Shown here piece by piece: positions 34,744-47,193 of a DNA stretch of 64,000 nt (within the stretch, counting starts at the first letter, position 1; each line of letters starts with the position of its first letter). Source of the DNA: Penicillium oxalicum (lineage: Eukaryota > Ascomycota > Eurotiomycetes > Eurotiales > Aspergillaceae); the NCBI RefSeq assembly GCF_001723175.1, contig NC_064655.1:1674001-1738000 (forward strand), written 5' to 3'. The notes beneath the pieces were generated by a model. That model was not told the origin of the DNA. It saw only the letters and a program-made list of their open reading frames with translations, and did not search any database. The position numbers were made by a program, and so were the translations under genes.

Positions 34744-37349
34744 TTATCTGTAGGAGAGAATGGGGAATGTTTTGCGGTCATGGATGTTCAGCTGAAACTC
34801 GAAAATTCCTTCGAGTGTCGCAATGTAACTTTGTCGAGGTCAGTAAAGGGCGACACAACGTGAGGATATACAACGATGGCTTACAGTGTTCTTCCGTCTG
34901 CACCCCAGCCCACGCCGGCTGTAGCGTCAGGTTCTTCAGCCCCGGGGCCGTGGATGAAGCTGCGATCGGGGAGATCGTTAATGATGTTGCGAACCCAACG
35001 GGGAGAGTGGTTTTGCTCAAAGCCAAGGATTTGTTGGCGCGTCCGCTGTTCCCGATGTCCGCGCTCGGTGATCGCACGATTTTGCATTTCGTTGGCAATC
35101 TGGCGTTGACGACGTATACGTTCAGCCGCGATGTTTGCTCTGATATCATAGTTCGACGGTCTTGATGTCTCCTGCCTGCCGTCAACTCCTGAGACTGGTC
35201 TGGCCTGGCTTCGCTCAACGGGGCGAGGGATTGAACTTGACCGTGGCGGACGTGATCGTCGGATATCAACGCTAGTGGGTGTGAGTGGCTCTGAGGGTTG
35301 CGGAGCAGTCATGCCATGCGCTTCCAGTTCGCGGAGACCATAATCACTGTCTGCAGCGAAACGATTGACAGCGTCACCAGGCTGATCCGACCGGGAGGAA
35401 GTCCAGCCATGGCCGCTGCTGCTGTTGCGAGGATCGTGGTTGGACGCATCTAATTCGGGTGAACCGCTGCTTTGTGGCAGAATGACCGAGCTGCGGCGGC
35501 CACTGCGTGGTGAAAGATATGCCGTACTTGGTCGACTATACTGACTGCCCTGAGGGTTACCCGGTGTATCTGCTTGATGAATCGAGGACAGGTGTCGGGC
35601 TCCGTTTCCAAGATCTTCGGTGGCACCATAGCTGCGGCTTTGTGATGTTTGAGAGAGGTGCAAAGGAGTTCTAGAGGTCGTCTCGCCTCTGTCAACAACT
35701 CCTGTATCCTCTCTAGCGTTCCATCGCGCCGTGTTGAGAAATTGCATGATCAACCGCTCACGTGCAGTCAGGTCATTCAGCATACTCTCTCGCGATGAAA
35801 ACCGTCCATGGCCATCTCCATCTCCGCCATGCTGAACTTCTTCAGCGGCAAAGCCGAGTCGAGCCGTGATTTCCAGGTCATCATCAGAGGGACTGTCATC
35901 AAAACTGGCGAGTAGGGGCACAGTGCGAACCTCTTGAAGGTCGGGGTCGTCGGGGTCCAAGGTCAGGATTTGCCTACGCAAGAAAGACTGTCGTACATCA
36001 GCAACGCCAGCCCTTCCGTGGCCCTCGAGCCACACCAATAGATCCCAAGGCTCGGGGGCAAAAGTCATGCATCGCACGGCACCGCCTTCAATGCAGGATC
36101 TTGAGGACTTGAATTGGTTGATGACAGGCTCGTCGTCATTCAGATTCCGAACGCGGTCCATATCGAGCACTGTCACGAAGCCAGACTGAGATCCTACTGC
36201 ACATAGGTGACTTGACTGAGAGAATGCGATTGTGAAGCAGCAAGCGTCATCCGGGCGTGACCCGATACTAATCTCAATGCAGCGCAATAGTTCCAAGTTC
36301 CAGCCGCTGAGCTTTGTACCTGATTCAGTTGTTACTAGTGAGTCCCAGTCTCGAGCCACACTGTAGAAGTATATCCGATTTTCGTCCCCCACTGCTGTGA
36401 GGACTGTATGATCCGGGGATATGATTGCGTAGTTCATGCATGTAGAGTGGTGGAGGACCTTCAGGACCTTGGCACTCGTCAAGGAGTAAAGGGTCACCGT
36501 TCGGTCATTGTTGCTATAAATAACCCTCGAGTGTTAGCCAGTGAGTCTCAGATCTCTAGTTTACCCAAGCGAAAGGCAAATACCTGACAACCATCACATC
36601 CTCACTTGCTATTCCCTCGCGATCACTTGGAAATTGGTGAATCGTCACAGAGTTCACGATACTGCCGCCGAATTTATGCAACTCGAACTCCGGCATCCAT
36701 CTCCGGGTGCCGCGACGTAGGGGTGTGGCTTCGCTGTTTGTGGCATCTGGAGAAGGCAGCCCAGGCGAAGATTGCAACCCAGGTGAAGATTCAAAGTCAA
36801 GTGGGAGCGCACTGTCAACATCCGATGAGTGGGACGGCGCCTGTCCATGCGGTTGTCCGCCCCGATCATCCGTTCTGATAAAGGCACATTCACCATTTTC
36901 CGGGCCCCCCACAGCGATCCACCCATACCCAGCCGCCAGACAGCGCGGCTCAAACGGGATAACAGCTATGCTTTCCCTCTTTTGCGAAGAGATATGGATT
37001 GCGTAGACGACCCTTTCCACGACAACATAGATGCGATCCGGATCGGCAGTGCTAATGTAGTGGCGCAGTTGTGTATGGCTACCGATCGATCGATCGCGTC
37101 AGTAGTTGCATTTCTTACCAGTGCAAAAAGCGGGGGAGGTACGAACAAATTCGGGATACGGAACGGGATGAAGCGTCGTTTACTCGGAAGGATAAGGGAC
37201 TCAGTTGGACGATATCTGTCATATGAGCTCGAATCAGCATTGACTCTCAAATGAGCCCACATGAGCCCACCTCCTGAGGTTCGACGAAGACCACAGAGAG
37301 AGCAGATGGTGCGGGAGATAACGCCTTACACTGTCGAGTCCGACGTCAT
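34744..37349 (-). CDS. WD40-like protein with DUF2415 motif
   Basis: My model has exons 37349-37330, 37215-37165, 37078-36584, 36513-34885 and 34828-34744, for 759 residues. The N-terminal half has beta-propeller character: QLRHYISTADPDRIYVVV, SNNDRTVTLYSLTSAKVL, CMNYAIISPDHTVLTAVGDENRIYFYSV and VTVLDMDR. The short DUF2415 motif around EPWDLLVWLEGHGRAGVADV is near residue 345. A long Ser/Arg/Pro-rich disordered stretch follows, then the propeller closes with GWGADGRTLYIATLEGIFEF. No function is established. The donor of the second intron (GTTCCG at 37164) is weak but is the only one that keeps phase with the acceptor before QLRHYIS, so the residues near there are uncertain. Confidence 0.8.
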
Positions 37350-39353
37350 GGTGGCAGGTTAAGCCAACGCTGACATTGTCTGCACAGACTGAGGCACGCA
37401 GGGACATGAAAGACCCCGAATCTGAGCTTTGAGCAAATTGAAAAGGGTGAGGAGAGAAAAAATTGTAAAGCTAATGCCGAGTCAGCCATAAAGTGTATGC
37501 TCATGCGCTTGCAAACGGATGACGTAAGACATTTCAAGGTGCCACGGACACGGTTTTGGTGGAGGTGAAAGCCGGGGTACGACTGGATGGCCGATAGCGG
37601 CCACTGCCCAAAGGCATCTATCTCTTTGCACAGAAATGATCATGACATCGGAAACTGCTCTTGAGGACATCTCTGTACTGACCTTCAGAAGGAGAAGTGA
37701 GTTCCGTGTTGACTAAGAGGATGGTCTTATGTCTAATGATAATAATCGCCGACCCAGTGGTTTGGATTGATTTCTTCAAAGCTCGGATACGAGGACCAGA
37801 AAATGTAAAAGCATTCGAAACAGTACAGTTATTGCACTGGAATATTGTTTATCCGTGGAATTGGGTTATTGGAAAGCAATATAAGTTGCGTGTCAATGCA
37901 TTTGTAGGTACCTACTACTAAGTAAGGTAGGCCATCTGCATGTGGACGCCAGAAGCAGTACTGCCTGTGCCTGCCGGTGGCCGCGATCGGCCGGAAGAAG
38001 GCCCGGACCATGGGCAGAGTACTAAGCGGGATCTGCAGCGAAAACGGTGCCGCATAGTTCGTGGCCGGAAACGGTTGCAAAATAAGATGAGAGCAGGGAT
38101 TTGACATTCAACACGATTCTAGTGTGTGGGCCTGAGTGTCCTGGGTCGGGGGGTCCTTATTTTAGAGGGCGTGATATTCACCTTGACAGGCAACTAGGTA
38201 GTAGGTACAAGCCTGGCGGTTACTGGACCTGTCGTGATATATCAACGAGCAACCTTCACCAATCCTAAAACCACACATTTCCTGTCATATTGTCCTTGTA
38301 ATGCAAGCAACCTAGGTGGAAGATTGAGGGCTCGCGAATTGATAATCCTCCTCGACTGCAATACTTCTATCATTGTTTCCCGTGCAAAATCATGACACCG
38401 CGTTACTGAAAAGAATGGGCTATTCAAATCCTGCCAACGCCTTCGCCTGTGTGTGAGCACCTATCTCCGATCTATCTCAATCTTGGGGCTTGAGCGCGAT
38501 AGATTGCAGGAAAGAAATATCGGACTCAAGCATGTTCGAGTCCCGAATGATGACAGCCTGATCGTCAACTCAATAGCTGTTCGCCCCCATGAAGCTGTTG
38601 TCGTCTATCATTGCAGGAGCTTCTTTAGGTCGTTGCGCGATATGTGCAATTACATATCTCACCAGCTTCGGCCAGCTTCCACACGTATTCGTCGAGACTG
38701 ATTCGACCGACAGAACAGGAGTGGGATGCAGTAAAGTCTACACTCTGTGAATGGCACACGAAGATCTTGGCTTAATGCTCGTTGCTTCTGGAGGCTTCGG
38801 AGCAGTGAGCCGTTGGCCGAGGCAAACCGGCGACCCATAGGAGGTCCTGGGCGGCGACTGATTCTCGGTCTCTCGCGGTGGCACTATTGTACGATGGCAG
38901 TGACTCATTCCAATCGCAGCATCGGTTTTCATCTTCACAGTACAATATGCCCAAATACATCGCACTTTTGCAGTGCTGGGAGAACCGACCATCTATCATT
39001 CACATTGAACCTTCAGCTCCAACAACAGCTCTATCGTTTACTTTCAGTCGCAGACTAGTGATTGAAACTCCATCGTCATCCGCCAGTAAGAAGGTGCTTC
39101 CGGGCGGTGAGAATTCGGGCTCTCCACGTCCGCTGATTGGCTACACCCCGTGATTCGAGCAAGTTCGACGACGGGCCGAAGCTCTCCGTGCAATTTCTAC
39201 CCGTCCGTCCGTCTTCTTCTTCTCCTTCTCTTCAATCGACCTTCATCCTATCATCCTCCCTTTCCAAAAACCCATCTCTCTTCCACTCAGCGATTGATTC
39301 GTGAGAGTGCTCTCATCTTTTCTCTGTTTTTGTATTAATTAATTCACATCACA
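37350..39353. other. Intergenic region upstream of ssc1
   Basis: About 2 kb between divergent starts (WD40 gene minus, ssc1 plus). Only short overlapping frames are present and none has family features. A T/C-rich leader (about 39200-39340) with TCTTCTTCTTCTCC runs directly precedes the ssc1 ATG. Confidence 0.5.
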
Positions 39354-41701
39354 ATGCTGTCTTCACGCATCTCCCGTGCCGTGAGTACTCCCTTGTTTTT
39401 CTGATGGAAGGATCCAGTCAGGATTCATCAAGCGCGTCGCAACATCATCAATTAACACGATTTTATCTCAGCTTCCTCGCGCGGCTTTCGCTCGCTCTCC
39501 TGCATCCAGATTCCCCGTCGCCCGGCGATGGAACTCAACGGAAGGCGAGAAGGTGAAGGGCCAGGTCATTGGTATTGACTTGGGTAAGTAGCCACAGTCT
39601 GGTACGCATTCATGAAAGAAGTGATCTGACATGCTCTCCAGGTACCACCAACTCTGCTGTTGCGATTATGGAGGGCAAGACCCCTAAGATCATTGAGAAC
39701 GTCGAGGGTAAGTGAAGAATTTGCCCCTTGTGCTGGGATTGCCACCCGTGTTCTTTTTGCCCAAAAGGCGATAAAGGCTTGGGTGTACACCTCCCATCCC
39801 ATCACCTGTCATCAGTGTGGACAGTCACTGACAATAAACCCATCAGGTGCCCGCACAACCCCCTCTGTCGTTGGTTTCGCCCAGGATGGTGAGCGCCTTG
39901 TCGGTATTGCCGCCAAGCGCCAGGCTGTTGTCAACCCCGAGAACACTCTTTTCGCTACTAAGCGTCTCATTGGCCGCAAGTTCACCGACCCCGAGGTTCA
40001 GCGCGATATTAAGGAGGTTCCCTACAAGATTGTCCAGCACACCAACGGTGATGCCTGGGTTGAGGCCCGTGGTCAGAAGTACTCTCCTTCCCAGATTGGT
40101 GGTTTCGTCCTCAACAAGATGAAGGAGACTGCCGAGGCCTACCTGGGCAAGCCCGTCAAGAACGCCGTTGTCACCGTTCCCGCCTACTTCAACGACTCTC
40201 AGCGTCAAGCTACCAAGGACGCCGGTCAGATTGCCGGTCTCAACGTCCTGCGTGTCGTGAACGAGCCCACCGCTGCTGCTCTTGCCTATGGTCTGGAGAA
40301 GGAGGCTGACCGTGTTGTCGCCGTCTACGATCTTGGTGGTGGTACCTTCGATATCTCCGTCCTGGAGATCCAGAAGGGTGTCTTCGAGGTCAAGTCTACC
40401 AACGGTGACACTCACCTTGGTGGTGAGGACTTCGACATTACTCTTGTCCGTAACATTGTCGAGAACTTCAAGAAGGAGTCCGGTGTCGACTTGTCCAACG
40501 ACCGCATGGCTATTCAGCGTATTCGTGAGGCTGCTGAGAAGGCCAAGATTGAGCTTTCTTCCTCCCTTCAGACTGAAATCTGTGAGTTCCCTTTGCTTGC
40601 AAGACGAGTTTTCCAAGGTTCCTTGGTTATTGCACAATACTAATATCCCTTTCCTTCACAGCTCTGCCCTTCATCTCTGCTGGCCCCAGTGGTGCTCTCC
40701 ACATTAACCAGAAGATGACTCGCGCTCAGCTCGAGGCTCTCGTTGACCCCCTGATCACTCGCACTCAGGAGCCCGTGCGCAAGGCTCTCAAGGACGCCAA
40801 CCTGAAGTCCAGCGACATCCAGGATATCATCCTCGTCGGTGGTATGACCCGTATGCCCAAGGTCACCGAGTCCGTCAAGTCTATGTTCGGCCGTGAGCCC
40901 TCCAAGTCCGTCAACCCTGACGAGGCTGTCGCTATCGGTGCTGCCGTTCAGGGTGCTGTTTTGGCTGGTGAGGTCACTGATGTCCTCCTGCTCGACGTTA
41001 CCCCCCTGTCTCTCGGTATCGAGACCCTTGGTGGTGTGTTCACTCGTCTGATCAACCGCAACACCACCATCCCTACCAAGAAGTCCCAGACCTTCTCCAC
41101 TGCCGCTGATATGCAGACTGCTGTGGAGATCAAGGTCTACCAGGGTGAGCGTGAGCTCGTCAAGGACAACAAGCTCCTTGGTAACTTCCAGCTCGTTGGC
41201 ATCCCCCCTGCCCACCGTGGTGTTCCCCAGATCGAGGTCACCTTTGACATCGACGCCGACTCCATCGTCCACGTCCACGCCAAGGACAAGTCTACCAACA
41301 AGGATCAGTCCATCACCATTGCCTCCGGCTCTGGTCTCTCCGATGCCGAGATCCAGAGCATGGTTGACGAGGCCGAGAAGTACGGTGAGGCCGACAAGGA
41401 GCGCAAGGCTGCCATCGAGGCCGCCAACCGCGCTGACAGTGTCCTGAACGATACCGAGAAGGCCCTCAAGGACTTCGAGGACCGTCTCGACAAGACCGAG
41501 GCCGAGTCCATCCGCGAGAAGATTGCTACCCTCCGCGAGTTCGTTGCCAAGAACCAGTCTGGCGAGGGTACCGCTACCGCTGAGGAGCTCAAGGCCAAGG
41601 TTGATGAGCTCCAGACTGCTTCCCTGACCCTGTTCGACAAGATGCACAAGGCTCAGAACGAGCAGCAGCAGCAGCAGCAGCAGGGTGAGAACAAGCAGTA
41701 A
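39354..41701 (+). CDS. ssc1: Mitochondrial Hsp70 chaperone (Ssc1)
   Basis: Exons 39354-39380, 39472-39583, 39642-39707, 39847-40581 and 40662-41701 give 659 residues. It is the matrix Hsp70 that drives protein import and folding with Tim44, Mge1 and J-proteins. A basic presequence ([18 protein letters not shown]) ends near RRWNST. Then come the ATPase motifs [40 protein letters not shown] and [12 protein letters not shown], the interdomain linker [15 protein letters not shown] and the substrate-binding domain. The C-terminal lid ends in a glutamine run (QQQQQQQ) and GENKQ. The sequence shows the strong codon bias (ACC, GTC, CTC, AAG) expected of a highly expressed gene, unlike the Hsp70-like pseudogene at 6371. 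Confidence 0.97.
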
Positions 41702-43233
41702 ACTGCTCGTCTCACTCCCTCTGCGATTGCCTTTGACTTGACTCTCTTTGGTTGTTCCTTTTGAGCGACCAGTGTATTCATTAACTCTCTTCCTCTCTGC
41801 GCGGTGTGGTTTCAACCACGCCGGTCTCCTCATCGCATCTTTTCTCCCCCGCTTCTCGCGGCATCTGTATACATATTCTAACCGTCGTTTCTTATCCCCC
41901 CGTCATGCTTTGTTTTTTTTTTTTTGCGGTGTATCGGTGTTCTTCATTATCAACATGTATGACCAATATCTCATTTCTCCCTGTTTTCTTCTTCTCTTGC
42001 CCATGTACTGTCTGCATTGGCGCGTTTCTTGTGCGATCAGGCAGTATGCCGGGCCTGTCTACCACTGTATTTAATGACACGACGGCAAAAAGGGGGGGCC
42101 ACAAAAAAGGATGTGGAAATTGGGCTTTTCGGTGCATGTGACGATAGAAATCAGATCTTCTCCCCTCGATCTTGAAATTTTAACCTCCTGGTTCTTTCTC
42201 TCCTTCGGTCCCTGTTGTCGTGTGCATGCGTAGGCTACTCCCATTCCTTTTGGATCTTCCATCAGTTTGCCGAGTCGCCGATAGCATTTCTCGCATCACC
42301 GCTGCCAGTGGGGGGAAGGTCGCGACGATGAATGCGGACACGTCGGGACGCATCGTGCGGCATCGGGTCGGTTGCTTCTGATCTGAATGCATGCTGCAAG
42401 CCTGAGTATGTAAGATTCCCATTTCTGTCTCCTATCCTTGTCTGAATCTCTGTTGGTCCTTGCCACACAAAGACCGAAAATGATGAAAAAGAAAATCAAA
42501 AAGAAAAGGATAAAAAAAAACAATAAATCCAAGAATCCCCCAAAAGAATCCACTAAAAGATAGCCTCCCATTCAAGTCCCGACGCCTCGTTCCGCATGCT
42601 GGACAGCGAGCCAGTTGAGCTCCTGCTGTGTGCTGTCAATTTGGGCCGAGTTGCGACACCCGATCCCTCCCACAGCTGCCAGGCTTGGTGCCCCTCACTT
42701 GGACCTCTTTGCTTCTTGGAAGGTCACACTGGATCGAATCATGGGGATGCGATTGTTACTAAGAGCCAATGTCGACCCGAATCTAAAAGTCAGCCAATGA
42801 CACAAGGGGCGGATGGATGCAAAGCTTAATGAATCTTGGAAACCTCCATCACCGGGTGGACAGAATCCTTGATTTTGGCCCGGCTCGCGATGCGCGGTCC
42901 AATCCTTCCATATCATCCGAAGTAAGATCTTGACAGTATCCGCCAAGGTATGCAGGAGGTAGGTACTCCGATACGATACTAAATGTTCACGAGTATAGTA
43001 CTTCGTATCGTTACCTATCCTTGAACCTTAGGGAGGTTGTGATTATTGATCACACCCCGTCGGGTCGACCTGGACGCTGAACTCCGCGTGCGCTTCCATT
43101 GGGCTCTGTCTGGTACTCTCGCCTGCTCTGCTTTTTTGTTCTCAAAATTGAATTCAACCTGTTACCCAATCAATGCAGAATGTTTGATCGTCTAGTGCTG
43201 AGGGCTGCATCGGGTGAATCTCTGCGCTTGGCC

Positions 43234-43260
43234 CCTCCTCCTCCTCCTCCTCCTCCTCCT
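43234..43260. repeat. (CCT)9 trinucleotide repeat
   Basis: Nine CCT units in non-coding sequence. Confidence 0.95.
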
Positions 43261-46200
43261 GTAGCTGCTAGATGGAGCTCGCTCCAGACAAGCCAATGGA
43301 TTATGTGGCAGGGCTTCGAGTCCTTGCACGTAGCCCTGTACTCTTTTGCACTTGTGAAATTCGTGGTCCTGCGCGCCGACAAGAGTGGACTTGACTGGAT
43401 ACTGGGACCGTCACTAGTCACTAGGCTGTCCGTGCCCGGGCGGAGCCTCCTCGCCGTCAGTGGTAGTCTGAAGTCAGATTGAGTAAACACAGCCGCCGAA
43501 AAGACTGCAAGGTCTGCATTTGATTCATGCTGTCAGTGGGCTGGAAGTCCATGCACTCCTCCCCTCCCCCCTCCCCTGTTCCGGCGCTGCTGTTGATTGC
43601 CTTTTTGAGAAGCGAGGAAAGTCGCGCGACCGTTGAATCAAACCCATGCGACGTGCACTGGGTGGACTGGGGTCAGATTGACACCATTCTGAAAGAACCG
43701 TTTTATATTCCGATTGGTCCCATGATCCCATTCTATGAGATGTGGATGAGGTGCTTCCGAGGCGGAAGCACGCCGCATACATGCATGTACTATTACCTCC
43801 AACGAATATGTGAACCCAAGTCGATGCAAATAGGAATGCCAAATCCTACGAAATACCGACAGAGACTTATGAGGTTGATCCCAAACCTCAACCCCCCCCC
43901 CCCCCTCCCGATCTCGAGGAGAGTGATTCGAAGTATTGTACGATCCGAAACCAGTCTTTCGAGGATCTGCGGGTGTGCTATTCGACTCTGTCCGCCCTCT
44001 CAGCGTGCTTGTTGGTACCGGTGCTGGATCATGTCCACACCGCCTGCAGTCCAGTCGTCAACAAAACTTGAGACCCGTCAAGAGCGATGAATGATTATGA
44101 TCGAGTGGACTGATGGACTCACACATCCCCAGTGGCTGGTGATGCAGAAGGTCGGAGAATGTTGAGTACCACGGACGAATCATCTATTGTAAACACCACA
44201 CACCATGTGGGGGACCTTGGACCGGTGGGGCTCGTTCCTTGAAGTCGCGACTTGTTTGGGGGATCTCTCTGCGCTCTCTGGTTGGCAGTTCCTCTCTGTT
44301 CGACCTACGCATCAGTGACTCAGAAATTTGGATTCACACAGATGGGAATCAACGTGGAAGGAGTGGAGAGAAGTCGAGAAATAGTACATGACCGTGAGAT
44401 TTCACAGACACCCACACACCCACACACACACACACCGAATGCACAGCTCGCTGAGTACAGCTTGATCCGGTCGAATGACTAGTACACATGTCCCTATATG
44501 TATTGTCTACTAACCTGCAGTTGTCCCGACTCTTCTTGATCAGAGGACATGAGTGGTTACGTTCTCCTCAAGCAGTGCAGCGGCTTTCCCATTTCCTCCG
44601 GGCAGTACATTCAGCAGCAAGCCCATCTTCAAGCACGCAAAGTGTTTCCCTCAGCTGACAACTACCGTACCGTGACAACTGACATGGATTAAAGTGTAGA
44701 AGTGTTTGATGATCCACACTCAGTGGTGTGCTGCAATCATTCGTCGATCTTTCTTTTGGGCTCTTGTGAGAATTCATCGGACCTTCCTAGCGTCCTCGCG
44801 CGGCCCCTTTTGTGGCTCTCGACGCTCGTAGGATTTCCAGTCCTTTGCCCTTTACAAGACCGTCTCCACTTTGATCAGCCGGGTTGTGTTGTTGCTGTCT
44901 TTCTCTTTTCCCCTCTTGTTCCTAGTTCTTCTGACTAGTCTGACTAGTGTCTGGCCGTCTGCCCTCAATGAGATCGTGATAAAGGTGTTGATGATTCGAG
45001 AGCGGAGGGCCAAGGGGGGGGGGGAAGGGTCCGGTTTGACTTTTCGGTGCTCTGACACAAGACTAGGCCCACACTCCATATGCTTTTGGACTTGATCGAT
45101 TTCAGATTTCCTGCCGACTGCAGGACGTGGGATGGAACTGAACTAGGTTCTGACGTAGTCATCTGACCGACCAGAGCTGAGAAAACGAGAAGCCGTGGGC
45201 GTTGTTTCCCGTCCCGGACGGATATGATATCCCCTGGTAACTGACAGTACGAACTTTACACAACTCTTTTCTGTCGGCTACTCCACCAAGGCTCACTGGC
45301 GGTCAGGGCAAAGGTTGATCCACCATGCTCGACCTTGGAACCTGAGAGTCTGTCTGTTTTTGTTTTGAGAAGTCTTTGGGAAATATCCATCTGTGATGGG
45401 TGTCAAGCAGAATGACTGGAACATGATCGTTGAGGGAGGGGGGCGACCACCTCCAGGGCTGAGTGTCCTGCGAATATACCACATTTACGCCGCTGGAGCA
45501 CAAGACACCATTATCATAGCTGGACAGAATATGATCCCACTTTGGGAAGATGACTGAAAACAAATGGACTCGGCCGACCTGACTCGGTCCGGTCACCTTT
45601 TTACCCCCGCATTACCGTGATGAGCACGCAGTCACCAAACACGATATGTGCGATAAGGAGAGATTAGGTCCTGTACAACAACCAGAACAATAACAAGGTG
45701 GGCTGGAGGAGCAAGAGTAACCCCTGATTACTTCAATCTGTATACGTATCTACTTGTTTAATTTGTACGGTAGTACCACGTTCATGAGGCCTGTTTCTGT
45801 ATCCCGCCATGTGTCGGGCGACCTGTGGTTCTGTTCTACCCCTGAACCAAAGTTTTCAGCGGTGTTTTTTATTTTTATTTTTTATTTTTACCTCTCATGA
45901 GCCACTGGCGGAGGTTCAGGCGATCCATGGGTCGCAGTACAAATTTTTAGCCCGCAGTTAACTGCAACTCCACAATTCTCTGATTCCAGCAGCTTCGACC
46001 CAGCCGACTTTGTCGAATGTGATTGATTGCTTGGATGGAATGATTCACGCCCCGAATCCTTTCCATCCGTACCGCCCTGAAGGTCTGTCAGTATTGAATT
46101 TTCCCCTGCCACTGCCCCTGCCTCTGCCCCCTGGATTGATATAATTACCTCCATCGAGGTAGATATTCCCACTAGATTAACAGACGTATCTTAGAGGAGG

Positions 46201-47162
46201 TAACTACACAATCCACAACACTACACTCGACATTCGCTCTAGCATGCAGCTATGCACTCTGCTCAGATGGCTGTATGCACGATGCACAGCATAAAATAGT
46301 AGAGGAATACTAACAGTTGGGGTATTGTGTTGTCGGAAATTTTTCTAATCTCGATCTGATGCAGAGGGACTCGTAAATGGCACTGAATAGTAACGGATCA
46401 ATTGGTTCACCTTTGAATGGTCTGCACTCTGCAATCTGCACAACAAGACACACAACCCAATCACAAGCCTGGATGGTAGATCTGCGCTTGACGATTGGGC
46501 AGATCCCCGGTTGTCCAGGACGGCAGGGTACTGTACTGCCGCGGCGACCCCCTTCGAACGCCTACACTTCGCTAGAATGTGAATGGCAAGGTGTTGATAC
46601 ATTAATAGTAGCCGACACCAACAAGTGTAGCTGAGGCAGCGCACTGTCCCCCTTTTTGAACTCAAGGGAGCCTCATGTACCTCCATAGTTCAAGTAAACA
46701 GATTGATTTCTGCGCTACGATGAAAACAATGAGAACCCAATGAAATTAACAGAGGTCAGCTACTGGAGGATATTAAAAGAGTAGAAAAAAAAACAACACA
46801 ACACAAAGCACGGTGGTGCTAATGCCACATTGGGCTCGAATTATTTGCAAGGACATAGACTCATTTCAAATGCCTTCCTGCGCACTTCCAGAGAGTAGTC
46901 GAGAGTCGAGAGACTCTTTCTGACTTGTGTGGTCATGACCCGTTCCTCGTGGATGGTCCTTTTTGTTTTCTGCCGGTTCTGAGGCCCGGCCCCACCATCA
47001 AGGTACATTGTGTTCTGTACCTTCTCAATCGCGCACACGTTTACTGTCCAATCTACATCCATGATCAAGCACACTGGCTGGAAATTGCCAACAATATAGG
47101 TACAGGGGGTTGACATCTGTTGTAAAATGGGGCCTATGCACAGCACTACTTAGGCCATGCAG

Positions 47163-47190
<28 letters not shown>
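47163..47190. repeat. (CT)14 microsatellite
   Basis: Perfect dinucleotide repeat of 28 bp in non-coding sequence. Confidence 0.95.

Positions 47191-47193
<3 letters not shown>

Noticed and set aside
39150..39185. Spaced TTC/GAA blocks before ssc1 as a heat-shock element
   Set aside because: Only two units at loose spacing; a third unit is missing, so not distinguishable from chance by eye.
39843..41833. Long minus-strand frames (264 and 397 codons) opposite ssc1
   Set aside because: Typical antisense shadows of an Hsp70 gene with strong codon bias; Leu/Val/Gly-rich and without domain.
44252..44482. Frame with signal-peptide-like start
   Set aside because: Its first codon is TTG, not ATG, and the downstream part is CA-repeat low complexity.
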